A stretch of DNA of 64,000 nucleotides from Borreliella japonica (GTDB lineage Bacteria; Spirochaetota; Spirochaetia; Borreliales; Borreliaceae), in assembly GCF_900099615.1 (NCBI RefSeq), contig NZ_FMTE01000003.1:1-64000 (forward strand). Direction: 5' to 3'. The notes under the pieces are model-generated. The model was not told the DNA's origin. It saw nothing but the letters and a program-made list of their open reading frames with translations, and searched no databases. Positions 17,162 to 26,059 of this stretch are shown here, in pieces. The translations under genes and the position numbers were made by a program. Numbering within the stretch: position 1 is the stretch's first letter; the number at the start of each line of letters is the position of its first letter.

Positions 17162-17773
17162 TTAATTAAATGCAAATTTTATGAATCCAAATCCAAAAAA
17201 ATTGAATTTAACTCCTTCAAATAAAATGTTTGGCTTTGTTAGTAATATTGTTGGTCCTAGTGCAGGATAAACTTTAAATCCTATGTATAAATTTTTTGCA
17301 AAGTTATATTCCATTATAAAAGGAATTCTTATAACAGTGCCTATTCTCTCATAATCAGTCTCTTCCTCCTCATCAGGAGGTATAAGGGATGTTTTTGACC
17401 AATCTGCACCTATTCCAATGCCACCTCCGATTTTCATATATTGTCCAATTTGCTTTTTGAAAATAATATCTATTCCGCCGTTTAGATAATTTTCAAAATT
17501 GTTTGATTTAAGGCCAATAAAACCTCCATATCCAAAATCAATATCTACATAAGGAATTGTAATTATAATGTTTGCAATAGGATTGCCTATTCCGATGCCC
17601 ATTGAAAATAAGTCATAACTTTTTTTTTCTTTTATACCTTTAAGCTTTGCGATACAGGTGGTTGAATCTTCTTCTTTACTGCATCTGACCATATAATTGT
17701 CAGATGCAAAAGAAAGGTGCATTGCACTTAATGCTAATGTTAAAATGTATATTTTTTTAAAATTTTTTATCAT
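17162..17773 (-). CDS. Outer-membrane protein of the BB0405/BB0406 paralogue pair
   Basis: A 203-residue protein with an N-terminal signal peptide (cleavage near SFASD) and a beta-strand-rich body. It shares a long core with the neighbouring gene: IPYVDIDFGYGGF here against VPYVDIDLGYGGF there, and GGGIGIGADWSK against SGGIGIGADWSK. It ends in Phe-Asn. A small transmembrane barrel is likely. I recall BB0405 and BB0406 as surface-exposed, with BB0406 binding laminin. It lies ten bases downstream of its paralogue, so they are one operon. Confidence 0.85.
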   Translation of the reverse strand: MIKNFKKIYILTLALSAMHLSFASDNYMVRCSKEEDSTTCIAKLKGIKEKKSYDLFSMGIGIGNPIANIIITIPYVDIDFGYGGFIGLKSNNFENYLNGGIDIIFKKQIGQYMKIGGGIGIGADWSKTSLIPPDEEEETDYERIGTVIRIPFIMEYNFAKNLYIGFKVYPALGPTILLTKPNILFEGVKFNFFGFGFIKFAFN

Positions 17774-17783
17774 TTATTCTCCA

Positions 17784-18395
17784 TTATATATATATTTTTA
17801 TAAAGCCTGTGCCCAAGAAATTAAATCTAGCTCCTTCAAATGACATTGGACTGCCCAATAGCATAGTTGTTCCAATGGTAGCAACAGCTTTAAACCCAAT
17901 CACAATATTTTTAAGAAAGCTATATTCTATTACTAAGGGTAGTCTTATTACGACTCCTATTCTATTTTGAAGAGAATCTGATTGTTGAATTTCATTTTCT
18001 TCTTCGTCGCCAAGTTTTTCATTCGATTTTTCAGGACTTCCTTTTGACCAATCTGCACCTATTCCAATGCCGCCGGAAATCATAGTGTTTTTGTGTATTT
18101 CATCTTTGAATAAAAGATCTATTCCTGCTATAACATAGGGCATGAAATTGTTGGGTTTAAGTCCTACGAACCCTCCGTAGCCAAGGTCTATGTCTACGTA
18201 TGGGACAGATATTGTAATATTTGTAAGTGGGTATCCAATTCCAAAGCCTATGCCAAATAAACGGCGTACAGACTCTTCTTTTGCAAGAAGTTTTTCAAAA
18301 TCAAAGTCATCTTCAACCTCCGCTTTGCTTTTTGATTGGGCAGTTAATAAGCCCGTTGTTAAAATAAGTATTATTGTTGCTAATAGCATTCTCAT
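17784..18395 (-). CDS. Outer-membrane protein, paralogue of the downstream gene
   Basis: A 203-residue protein with a signal peptide (LTTGLLTAQS), a charged linker, then the conserved barrel core GFGIGYPLTNITIS, VPYVDIDLGYGGFVGLKPNNF and GGIGIGADWSK. Its length equals that of the downstream paralogue, so tandem duplication with divergence of linker and loops is the simplest origin. A GGAGAATTT ribosome site lies just before ATG 18395. The gene overlaps the end of the small upstream gene by four bases (BB0405). Confidence 0.87.
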   Translation of the reverse strand: MRMLLATIILILTTGLLTAQSKSKAEVEDDFDFEKLLAKEESVRRLFGIGFGIGYPLTNITISVPYVDIDLGYGGFVGLKPNNFMPYVIAGIDLLFKDEIHKNTMISGGIGIGADWSKGSPEKSNEKLGDEEENEIQQSDSLQNRIGVVIRLPLVIEYSFLKNIVIGFKAVATIGTTMLLGSPMSFEGARFNFLGTGFIKIYI

Positions 18396-18793
18396 TTAAA
18401 TTCTCCTTTTTTATATCCAATTTTAGATATTATCTTTACAATATTTTTAATAAAGCGTAAAAAATCAAAAATATCGATGTTTATTTGCTTATTTTGATAG
18501 CAAAACTTTATTGTTAATTTGTTCGTTGTTTTGTTTATCAAAAAATTTTTAATCACAAATATAGGTATTATTATACTACTTGACTGGATATTGATGTTAA
18601 TTTTGTTTGTTTGTATAATGCTTTTGAAAATATATTTTTGCTTTTCTTTTCCGGTCTTTGAAAAAAATGTAAATCTATGAATTTGCAATAAATAAATTTT
18701 ATTGCAATGTTTTATTTTAAAATACTTGCAAAAAAACTTTATTTGCTTTAAGGCTTTTGAAACTAATTTTAGGCTATTGATCCTTTTGTTCAA
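18392..18793 (-). CDS. Small basic hypothetical protein upstream of the outer-membrane protein pair
   Basis: A 133-residue, very Lys/Ile/Asn-rich protein without signal peptide or recognised motif. The start is a TTG at 18793; no Met occurs near the N-terminus, so this start is tentative. It is supported as a gene by the four-base ATGA-type overlap with the downstream outer-membrane protein gene. Function unknown (BB0404 by order). Confidence 0.55.
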   Translation of the reverse strand: MNKRINSLKLVSKALKQIKFFCKYFKIKHCNKIYLLQIHRFTFFSKTGKEKQKYIFKSIIQTNKININIQSSSIIIPIFVIKNFLINKTTNKLTIKFCYQNKQINIDIFDFLRFIKNIVKIISKIGYKKGEFK

Positions 18794-18956
18794 AAATTTA
18801 TCCCAAAAATTTGAATATTAAGTTTTTAATCTATAAACAAATAGTATGTCAAAGTTTTGAATTTAAAATGCTGTTTGATATTATTTTAATTAAGACTAAA
18901 TTAATTAAAAATAAGTTTAGTATATAATTTATTTTTATTAAACTTATACAAAGCTT

Positions 18957-19634
18957 ATGATTAAACTGTATATTGTTTTTTTTTATTTTTTTTCTTTTTT
19001 ATTGGGATTTTCAGAAAATATTTTTTTTAAAAATTTAGGATTCTCTAATAATGATCAGTATTTTATGTTTGGCGAATATGGGTTTGAAAATGGATATTAT
19101 TATTCTTCTGTATACTTTGTTGATGTTATTAAAAATAATTTTGCAGACTCTGGAGTGCATTCTAGGATTTTTAAGGAGCACATTGAGTATTCAGATAGTT
19201 ACGATAAAAGTCTTTATGAACTTTTAAAGATGATTAATTTTAAAGTTAAGGAATTTAAAATTAATCATCTAAGAAGAGGACGAGAAATTTATTTTTATGT
19301 TAAGAGTGAAATTCCAGAAACAGATCTTTTAAATTTTGTTGATTTTAAAACAGGAAATGAATATCAAGTTTTTGTAAATAAGGATATTAATTTTCAAGAA
19401 CTTTCTTCTTCTTTTAATATTTTTTTATCTGTCAGATATTGTAATTCAACTATAGAAAAACATCTTATTGTTGGAAGAGGGAATTACTATAGGAAAAATG
19501 TTATTGATTACAAAATAAGAGAGATTTTTTTATTTCCAAATGAAGATGGAATTGTTTTTGTTTTGGAAAAAATCATGTTAAATTCTTATGGAAATAAATA
19601 TAAGCGATTTATGGTTGAAATTAAAAAATATTGA
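18957..19634 (+). CDS. Hypothetical exported protein
   Basis: A 225-residue protein with a strong N-terminal hydrophobic signal (residues 1-20, ending near GFSEN) and no lipobox Cys. The body is rich in Phe/Tyr/Lys/Asn with no named motif. It is probably periplasmic or outer-membrane. It diverges from the small gene at 18793 across 163 bases and lies 51 bases upstream of proS. Confidence 0.7.
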   Translation: MIKLYIVFFYFFSFLLGFSENIFFKNLGFSNNDQYFMFGEYGFENGYYYSSVYFVDVIKNNFADSGVHSRIFKEHIEYSDSYDKSLYELLKMINFKVKEFKINHLRRGREIYFYVKSEIPETDLLNFVDFKTGNEYQVFVNKDINFQELSSSFNIFLSVRYCNSTIEKHLIVGRGNYYRKNVIDYKIREIFLFPNEDGIVFVLEKIMLNSYGNKYKRFMVEIKKY

Positions 19635-19685
19635 ATATAATTATTTAGTGTTTTAAGAAGTTTAATGCTTTGTTAAGGATAATGT

Positions 19686-21152
19686 ATGAGTGATTTTATA
19701 GCATCAAAAGAAGATGATTATTCTAAATGGTATTTGGATATAGTTCAGAAAGCAAAACTTGCTGATTATAGTCCCGTAAAAGGGTGTATGGTGATTATGC
19801 CTTATGGGTATTCTATTTGGAGCAAAATTCAGAGTATACTTGATAAAAAATTTAAAGAGACAGGACATGAGAATGCATATTTTCCCATGCTTATTCCTTA
19901 TAGTTTTTTAGAAAAAGAAAAGGACCATATTGATGGATTTTCACCTGAGTTTGCTATTATTAAGGATGCTGGTGGAGAAAGTTTGGCGGAGCCTTTAGTT
20001 TTAAGGCCTACTTCTGAGACAATTATTTGGAATATGTATAGCAAATGGATTAAGTCTTACAGAGACCTTCCTATTAAAATTAATCAATGGGCAAATGCTA
20101 TTCGATGGGAGAAGAGAACAAGACCTTTTTTGCGTACTACCGAATTTTTATGGCAAGAAGGACATACTGCTCATGCTACTAAAGAGGAAGCATTAGAAGA
20201 AACTTTGCTTATTTTAGATGTATATAGAAAATTTATAGAGGACTATTTAGCTATTCCAGTTTTTTGCGGTAAAAAATCTGAAAAGGAAAAATTTGCGGGA
20301 GCTGTTTCTACTTATTCAATTGAGGCGTTAATGCAAGATAAAAAAGCGCTTCAAGCTGCGACATCTCATTATTTAGGTTCAAATTTTGCAAAGGCATTTG
20401 GTGTAAAATTTCAAGACAAAGATGGCAAGATGAGACATGTATTTGCTAGTAGTTGGGGTGTTTCTACTAGATTGATTGGTGCTTTGATTATGGTTCATTC
20501 TGATGAGAAGGGTTTAATTTTGCCGCCTCGCATTGCTCCAATAGAAATTATTGTTATTCCTATTTTTAAAAAAGAAGATGAAATTAATAAAAGAATTTTG
20601 GACTATTCTGATTGTGTTGTGCAGACTTTAAAAAAAGCAGAATTTAGGGTTGAAATTGACAAGGATATTAGAAGTTCTCCAGGATTTAGATTTTCATCTG
20701 CTGAGTTTAAGGGAATTCCAATACGTCTTGAAGTAGGGATAAATGATATCCTTTTAAATTCTGTTACTATTGTAAGAAGAGATAAAGACAGAAAATTTAA
20801 GTATCAAATATCGCTTGATTCTCTTGTCAGCAAGGTTAAGGCAGAACTTGATTCTATGCAAAAGGATTTATTTAAAAAAGCACTAAATTTTATGACCCTA
20901 AATACCAAGGAGATTTTTAGAAACGGGAAGGATAGTTATGAATTATTCAAAGCTCATGTGAGTGATTATTCTGGATTTGTGATTTCTTGTTGGTGTGGTA
21001 GTTTGAATTGTGAAAATATTATTAAAAATGAAACTAAAGCTACAATTAGGTGTATTCCTGATGATTTTAAAGCCAAGGATTTAACAGGTATGACTTGTAT
21101 TTATTGTTCTTCTAAGGCTAAGTATTTTGTTTTATTTGCCAAATCTTATTAA
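19686..21152 (+). CDS. proS: Prolyl-tRNA synthetase, archaeal/eukaryotic (type 3) architecture
   Basis: A 488-residue class II synthetase charging tRNA-Pro. It has RPTSE (motif 2 region), the RTTEFLWQEGHTAH stretch and an anticodon-binding domain (about 280-380). The C-terminal zinc-type domain (about 430-488) has Cys pairs in SCWCGSLNC and MTCIYC. It lacks the large editing insertion of normal bacterial ProRS and instead has the compact archaeal/eukaryotic form, as known for Borrelia. The terminal Tyr matches the family's C-terminal Tyr near the active site. This indicates ancient horizontal transfer. Confidence 0.96.
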   Translation: MSDFIASKEDDYSKWYLDIVQKAKLADYSPVKGCMVIMPYGYSIWSKIQSILDKKFKETGHENAYFPMLIPYSFLEKEKDHIDGFSPEFAIIKDAGGESLAEPLVLRPTSETIIWNMYSKWIKSYRDLPIKINQWANAIRWEKRTRPFLRTTEFLWQEGHTAHATKEEALEETLLILDVYRKFIEDYLAIPVFCGKKSEKEKFAGAVSTYSIEALMQDKKALQAATSHYLGSNFAKAFGVKFQDKDGKMRHVFASSWGVSTRLIGALIMVHSDEKGLILPPRIAPIEIIVIPIFKKEDEINKRILDYSDCVVQTLKKAEFRVEIDKDIRSSPGFRFSSAEFKGIPIRLEVGINDILLNSVTIVRRDKDRKFKYQISLDSLVSKVKAELDSMQKDLFKKALNFMTLNTKEIFRNGKDSYELFKAHVSDYSGFVISCWCGSLNCENIIKNETKATIRCIPDDFKAKDLTGMTCIYCSSKAKYFVLFAKSY

Positions 21153-21162
21153 TTTATTTGGC
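21138..21162. terminator. Weak candidate terminator between convergent proS and symporter genes
   Basis: A 7-bp stem, gccaaat (21138-21144) and atttggc (21156-21162), spans the 3' end of proS. The T-run after it is poor, so termination activity is uncertain. Confidence 0.4.
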
Positions 21163-21163
21163 T

Positions 21164-22366
21164 TTAATTAATTTTTTCTTGATCTTCTAATTCTTTAAAA
21201 TTTATTATATGTATAATTGCAATGTTAAAGGCAAAGTCAATTAGTAAAGCTAAAGAGATTAATATTGGTAGCATTGGTGTTATGTTGGAAACATTTAACT
21301 CTATTCCTTTTGTATAGGTAGAGCAAAGCATTGTAATTATATAAATTAAGCTGTTTGGAATATGAGGAAATGCAAGGACAAAAAAAAATGATAAAGTACT
21401 CATATAGCTTATTTCGTAGATAGAAATGGGTAAACTAGAATATGATTTTAAAATTATAAAAAATGATATTACTGAAACAAAAATAGTCCCAAATTTAGAA
21501 ACGAAATTTATCAGAGGTATGTTTATAATTATAGATTTTTTTATATTTATTCTTTCATTTTTAATGTCTTCTATTAAGATCACATAGGGGGAATAAGAAT
21601 CTTTTGTTAATCCTGAAAATATTATGTTTTGGAATGATACAAAGATTCCTTTATATATCATTCCAAAATTTTTTGTTAATCTATAACTGATTGTTGGTAA
21701 TATTACGAATAAAATTATAATTGTCCATATCAAAAAGAATGTTATGCTATTTGTGTAATTTTGATAATCTTTAAAGTTTTTCAAACTTGCGGTGTAATCT
21801 GCTGTTATAAAAATGATTCCTACATTTAACATATTTGCAATAAATCCATTTGCATGGTAAAAAAGATTGGATGCGCTAAGCATCAGTTCTCTAGCTATTC
21901 TGCCCTTTTGTTTTGCATAATAAAAGCTGGTACCTATTATTATTGAAATCATATAGATGCTTAGTAGATTTGGATTGCTAGACGTAAATATTTTGAAAAT
22001 ATTTTTTGGGAAAAATGTTTCTAATAAAGCTTCTTTTTCAAAAAAATATGTATTTTGTACTGTTTTTTCCAGTATTGGAATTCTTTGCGGAAGATATATT
22101 ATAGCAGCTGTTATTGATACAACAACTCCAGATAGATTAGTTAAAATTCCATAATAAATTGTTTTACTAAAGAGTTTTTTAAAGTTTTTATTTTCAATAA
22201 TATTTTCAATTCCTAATGGAATTGAAAATATTAAAAAAGGAATAAGAGATAAGTATGATAATCTTATAAAAGCATGGGATAAAGAGCTGTAAATCTCAAG
22301 AGGGAGAAATAATCCCAAAAAGATTCCAATAGGTAGAGTGAAAAAAAAATTAATTTTTACATTCAT
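21164..22366 (-). CDS. Dicarboxylate/glutamate:cation symporter (DAACS/SDF family)
   Basis: A 400-residue polytopic inner-membrane transporter with about eight helices and family features: the LSYLSLIPFLIFSIPLG helix near the N-terminus, a GLTKDSYSPYV stretch in the position of the re-entrant loop, and a late AFPHIPNSLIY segment. By family it imports glutamate, aspartate or C4-dicarboxylates with Na+ or H+. Several canonical substrate-binding residues cannot be matched by eye, so the substrate is open. It is monocistronic and convergent with proS (BB0401 by order). Confidence 0.75.
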   Translation of the reverse strand: MNVKINFFFTLPIGIFLGLFLPLEIYSSLSHAFIRLSYLSLIPFLIFSIPLGIENIIENKNFKKLFSKTIYYGILTNLSGVVVSITAAIIYLPQRIPILEKTVQNTYFFEKEALLETFFPKNIFKIFTSSNPNLLSIYMISIIIGTSFYYAKQKGRIARELMLSASNLFYHANGFIANMLNVGIIFITADYTASLKNFKDYQNYTNSITFFLIWTIIILFVILPTISYRLTKNFGMIYKGIFVSFQNIIFSGLTKDSYSPYVILIEDIKNERINIKKSIIINIPLINFVSKFGTIFVSVISFFIILKSYSSLPISIYEISYMSTLSFFFVLAFPHIPNSLIYIITMLCSTYTKGIELNVSNITPMLPILISLALLIDFAFNIAIIHIINFKELEDQEKIN

Positions 22367-22472
22367 ATGACTTTTCCTTTCAGAGATTCAAGGTATACTG
22401 CGTATAATAAATAGTACTAAATTTTTTTGTAAATATAAACTTTAGAGTTAAAATTGTACTTGTGTTTTTGTA

Positions 22473-24023
22473 TTGTTTGTTGGTGTTTTTGGGGGTTGTT
22501 TGTATAAATATCCTGATTCTGTAGATACAGATTTAGATGCAAGATTACCAAATATTTTAACTTTAGAGGAGCATGATAAGCAATTTTTTACTAAAGATTT
22601 TTATAAAAATCTTATTTCAAGCAGTAAAGAAATTGGTCTTAAGCTTCATAAAGTTTTAGTGGATTATTTAAATCCACAGTCAGAAGAGGTTGACAGAGTT
22701 TTAAAATATAATCAAGTGATTAATATTTATTGGTCTTTTCTCAGATCAATTGCAAAAAATATTTCAAAATTGACCATGGAGCAGAAAATTTTATTTAGAT
22801 TTGCTGCTCTTATTCCGAATGCACTTGGATCTGAAATTCAGCTATTGATTTCAAAAACTATTTGGGACAATCATTATAATGAGTCTTTTATTTATTTTGA
22901 TGAATGGCTTTATGGGGTTCATAGTTTTAAGCTTAGTAGATTAGCAACTGATTTATCGGTGGATAATTTTAAAGAAGAAGATCTAGAAAAAATTTTGCTC
23001 AATAAGAAAGAAAAACTTTTGGCAAATATTGATTTTGCAAAGAGCAGTCTTAAAAGAACCGATAAGATTAGAGAAGAAGCTCTTTGCAAGTTAAGAAGTA
23101 TGTTTGGATTTTTATTTTCAAATAATAGTCAAAACGATTCAACTTATATGTCTGAATACGAAGTGCAAAGTCCTTATTCTAATTCAATTTTAAAGCCTTT
23201 AAATTTTGCTGGTGATTATGTTGATGACCTTATTAAGTCAAATAGAGATATCAATGTTTTTATTAATAAAATTGAAGATGCTAACAGAGAGCTTTTTGAA
23301 ATTCAAAATAAAATGAATAATATTGGAATGTCTCTTGAATCAACCATTGCATATGATGAGGTTGAGGTTATCAGAAGTGCTAATAAACTTGCAATAGGGT
23401 CAAGAGGCAATCATTTTCCTATTCTTTTGAGAAATAATGTAGTTGCTAACCCCCAATTTTTTGGAAGTAGAGAAAGAATTATGCAGCTTGTTTGGGAAAT
23501 CGAAGATATTCAGCCCAGACTTTTTCAAAAAGCTTACAGAGGAGATTTGATTAGGGTAGTTCCTTATTTTATATTAATACCTTCTTATGGAGATAAAGGA
23601 ATTTGTTGGGAATCAATTGATATTAAGAACAGAGCAAATGGCAGGGGTAAAATATTAATACCTATGTATGCCAAAAACTTAAGAAAAGCGGTTATTTTAG
23701 GCATTGGCGATTTTGTTTGGGAACTTGCAAAAGAACAAGCTTCTTTTAGATGGATGGAAACAGGACTTACAGGGCAATATTACGATTATTATGTTAAGTT
23801 TATTAAAAAAGGAAATGTTAAAAATTTTTTTCTAGAAGATTATTTTCTTTGGATAGAGAAGGAAAGTAAAGGAATTCAAAAGCTTGAGAAATTGGTACGT
23901 GGTATAATGTGGAGAAATTTACCCTTTTCTAAAAATTTAAAAGAGGTACTTGCTAAAAAATCTTTTATATACAAGGATCTGATTGATAAAGATAAAAATA
24001 TTCAAGCATCCGATGGATATTGA
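22473..24023 (+). CDS. Putative lipoprotein of unknown function
   Basis: A 516-residue protein. The only start codon in the open frame is TTG 22473, which gives MFVGVFGGCLYK with a lipobox-like VFGGC but only eight residues before the Cys. The frame is open upstream to a TAA at 22449 and would encode a longer hydrophobic stretch (CVFVLFVGVFGGC), but that part has no usual start codon. Either an unusual start or a base difference in the t/g-rich run at about 22483-22500 is possible. The body is helical and charged with no named motif (BB0400 by order). Confidence 0.75.
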   Translation: MFVGVFGGCLYKYPDSVDTDLDARLPNILTLEEHDKQFFTKDFYKNLISSSKEIGLKLHKVLVDYLNPQSEEVDRVLKYNQVINIYWSFLRSIAKNISKLTMEQKILFRFAALIPNALGSEIQLLISKTIWDNHYNESFIYFDEWLYGVHSFKLSRLATDLSVDNFKEEDLEKILLNKKEKLLANIDFAKSSLKRTDKIREEALCKLRSMFGFLFSNNSQNDSTYMSEYEVQSPYSNSILKPLNFAGDYVDDLIKSNRDINVFINKIEDANRELFEIQNKMNNIGMSLESTIAYDEVEVIRSANKLAIGSRGNHFPILLRNNVVANPQFFGSRERIMQLVWEIEDIQPRLFQKAYRGDLIRVVPYFILIPSYGDKGICWESIDIKNRANGRGKILIPMYAKNLRKAVILGIGDFVWELAKEQASFRWMETGLTGQYYDYYVKFIKKGNVKNFFLEDYFLWIEKESKGIQKLEKLVRGIMWRNLPFSKNLKEVLAKKSFIYKDLIDKDKNIQASDGY

Positions 24024-24033
24024 ATTTGTTTTT

Positions 24034-24693
24034 TTATTTTGCTAGAATTCTAATTATTTCTTTGTTTTTAAGTGTTTTAAGTTCTTTTTTGTAATTGTCG
24101 TCAATGTAAATTTTTTTCTTCCCCATTGATTCGATTAATTTTATATTTTCTGTTTTTATTGCAGCTTGCATTGGTGTTTTTCTATTTTCAAGCGTAGAGC
24201 TTAAATCAGCTCCACTTTCTTTTAAAAATTCAAATATTTTTTCGTTACTAGTATATATTGCCCAAAATATTGGAGAATGACCCGTATCATCTATTTGATT
24301 AAGTCTTATTCCATAATCTATTAATATTTTTACGATTTCAAATTCATTGTTTATTATTGAAATTGAAATTGGAGATATTTTATGTTTAAAGTTTATTTCT
24401 GCTCCAAGATTTAGCGCAATTAAAACTCCTTTTTTATTGTTGAAAAAAACAGATATTATAAAAAGATCGTTTTTAATTTTTTCTAAATTTTGTAAGGTTT
24501 TTTTATCGTTTATATTTATTGAATTTATAAATTTATTTAGAGTGTTTTTATTGTTTTGATAATCTTTGCTATTGAAAGTATATAAATTTTTTTGTAATTC
24601 TTTTACTATTGAGACACTTGTATTAGTGTTTGTTGAATTTAAATTCATTATTATTTGTAATAACAATAAAGGTACAATGAATTCTTTTTTCAT
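24034..24693 (-). CDS. Exported ankyrin-repeat protein
   Basis: A 219-residue protein with an N-terminal signal-like segment (LLLLQIIMN) and at least three ankyrin repeats from about residue 75 (GVLIALNLGAEINFKH; VKILIDYGIRLNQIDDTGHS; FEFLKESGADLSS). Ankyrin arrays bind other proteins. Export suggests a periplasmic partner, which is not identifiable here. It is convergent with the putative lipoprotein gene. Confidence 0.82.
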   Translation of the reverse strand: MKKEFIVPLLLLQIIMNLNSTNTNTSVSIVKELQKNLYTFNSKDYQNNKNTLNKFINSININDKKTLQNLEKIKNDLFIISVFFNNKKGVLIALNLGAEINFKHKISPISISIINNEFEIVKILIDYGIRLNQIDDTGHSPIFWAIYTSNEKIFEFLKESGADLSSTLENRKTPMQAAIKTENIKLIESMGKKKIYIDDNYKKELKTLKNKEIIRILAK

Positions 24694-25014
24694 GTTTTAG
24701 AGATTTATGTTCCTTTAATAAAGTGTTTAATTTTAGATGATTGCTTTTTTAATAAGTATAAATTAACATTTATTATAGTTTATCATAAGAGCATTTTTCA
24801 ATGTTTTTGGTCATAATTGACAATTATGAAATGATTTTTTGCCTATTTTATACTAAATTTATAATTTAGGTTTTAGTTTTACTGTTTTGATAGTTTTTGT
24901 ATTGGTGTTGATATAAAATGTGGTTATGTTAAGTTAGTATTTGCAAAATTTTGATAATTTTTTAAATTGAGGTGTGTATTTTATTATATATAGTTTATAT
25001 TGTAAAATGCTTTT
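24694..25014. promoter_or_regulatory. 321-bp divergent intergenic region
   Basis: AT-rich gap between the ankyrin gene (-) and the TPR-like lipoprotein gene (+). The notable structure is the inverted repeat at 24811-24829, which includes a ttgaca hexamer. No small gene was recognised. Confidence 0.5.
24811..24829. repeat. 19-bp inverted repeat with central A
   Basis: tcataattg and caattatga flank one A. The dyad contains a ttgaca hexamer resembling a -35 element, so it could be an operator overlapping a promoter. Confidence 0.6.
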
Positions 25015-26046
25015 ATGAATCTGTTGATTGAAATTGCTAAATTTGTTTTGATTTTGTTTTTGTTTCTTTCTTGTAAGCAAAAACAAAGTGAGATTCAAAA
25101 TCTTATTTATCTTTTAAAATCTTCTAATAAGAATAGATTAGATAAGTTTCTTATTATTGATAGGGTTGTTAATATATGTATTGCAAATAAAAATTATGAA
25201 AATGCTTTAGAAATTGTAAATAGTGGAATTATTGATGATGGATCTAGAGAATATTATCCTTTGTACCTTTATTTAATGGGCAACATTTATAATTCTATGG
25301 GAGAAGATTTTGTAGCTTTTAGTATTTACAAGCATGTTGTTGACAATTTTGATGATTTTTTTTACGAAAACCGTTCAGTGAAAACAAGAGTGGCTAAAAA
25401 GATTGTTAATTTAAATATTGATTCAATCGATAAGATCAAGTATTATAAATTTATATTAAATACAGGAATTGATGATTTAAATAGTGAGGAAAAGGGTAAT
25501 TATTTTTATAATCTTGCATTAAGTTTGGAAGATGTTCAAGATTATGATGAATCTTATTTCTATTATAAAAAATTTCTTTCAATTCCAAGATCACAATTAA
25601 AAATAGATTCTAGAGACTATTTCAATGTTGTTACAAAAATTAATTATTTTAATAATCCAGAGTTTGTTGTTTATAGAAATTTGGGAGATTTAATCCAAGA
25701 TGTTAAAAATTTTGTTCTTTCCGGGGATACTTCTAAATTGCTTAATATAAGAGATAAGAATAATTTTTTTATTCAAAGCTGGGATCAAAAGGGCGGAAAA
25801 AGTAATTCCATTAATACTAACAGCTTTTTAACCACTATGATTAAGCTTGGGGTGAGAAGAAAAAACGGAATACAATTTGCAAAGCATCTTGAGGCGGATT
25901 CTAGCGATGATATATCTTATCTTGAATCAAGTGGCTGGGACCATATTCGGGAATGGTATTTTGTTTTTAAAAAAATTGTTTATCCTAAAGATCCAGAAAT
26001 TAATAATGGTTGGACTTGGATAGGTGTTTATTTAGGTAAAAAATAA
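25015..26046 (+). CDS. Lipoprotein with TPR-like helical repeats
   Basis: A 343-residue lipoprotein with signal MNLLIEIAKFVLILFLFLSC and acylation site C20. Residues about 25-200 look like degenerate tetratricopeptide repeats (ENALEIVNSGI; PLYLYLMGNIYNSMGED; YFYNLALSLEDVQDYDESYFYYKKFL). The C-terminal 130 residues are a separate Trp-containing domain with no match that I recognise. It is probably a periplasmic or surface scaffold. It is followed after 13 bases by another gene, likely an operon (BB0398). Confidence 0.85.
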   Translation: MNLLIEIAKFVLILFLFLSCKQKQSEIQNLIYLLKSSNKNRLDKFLIIDRVVNICIANKNYENALEIVNSGIIDDGSREYYPLYLYLMGNIYNSMGEDFVAFSIYKHVVDNFDDFFYENRSVKTRVAKKIVNLNIDSIDKIKYYKFILNTGIDDLNSEEKGNYFYNLALSLEDVQDYDESYFYYKKFLSIPRSQLKIDSRDYFNVVTKINYFNNPEFVVYRNLGDLIQDVKNFVLSGDTSKLLNIRDKNNFFIQSWDQKGGKSNSINTNSFLTTMIKLGVRRKNGIQFAKHLEADSSDDISYLESSGWDHIREWYFVFKKIVYPKDPEINNGWTWIGVYLGKK

Positions 26047-26059
26047 TAGGAAGAAGATA

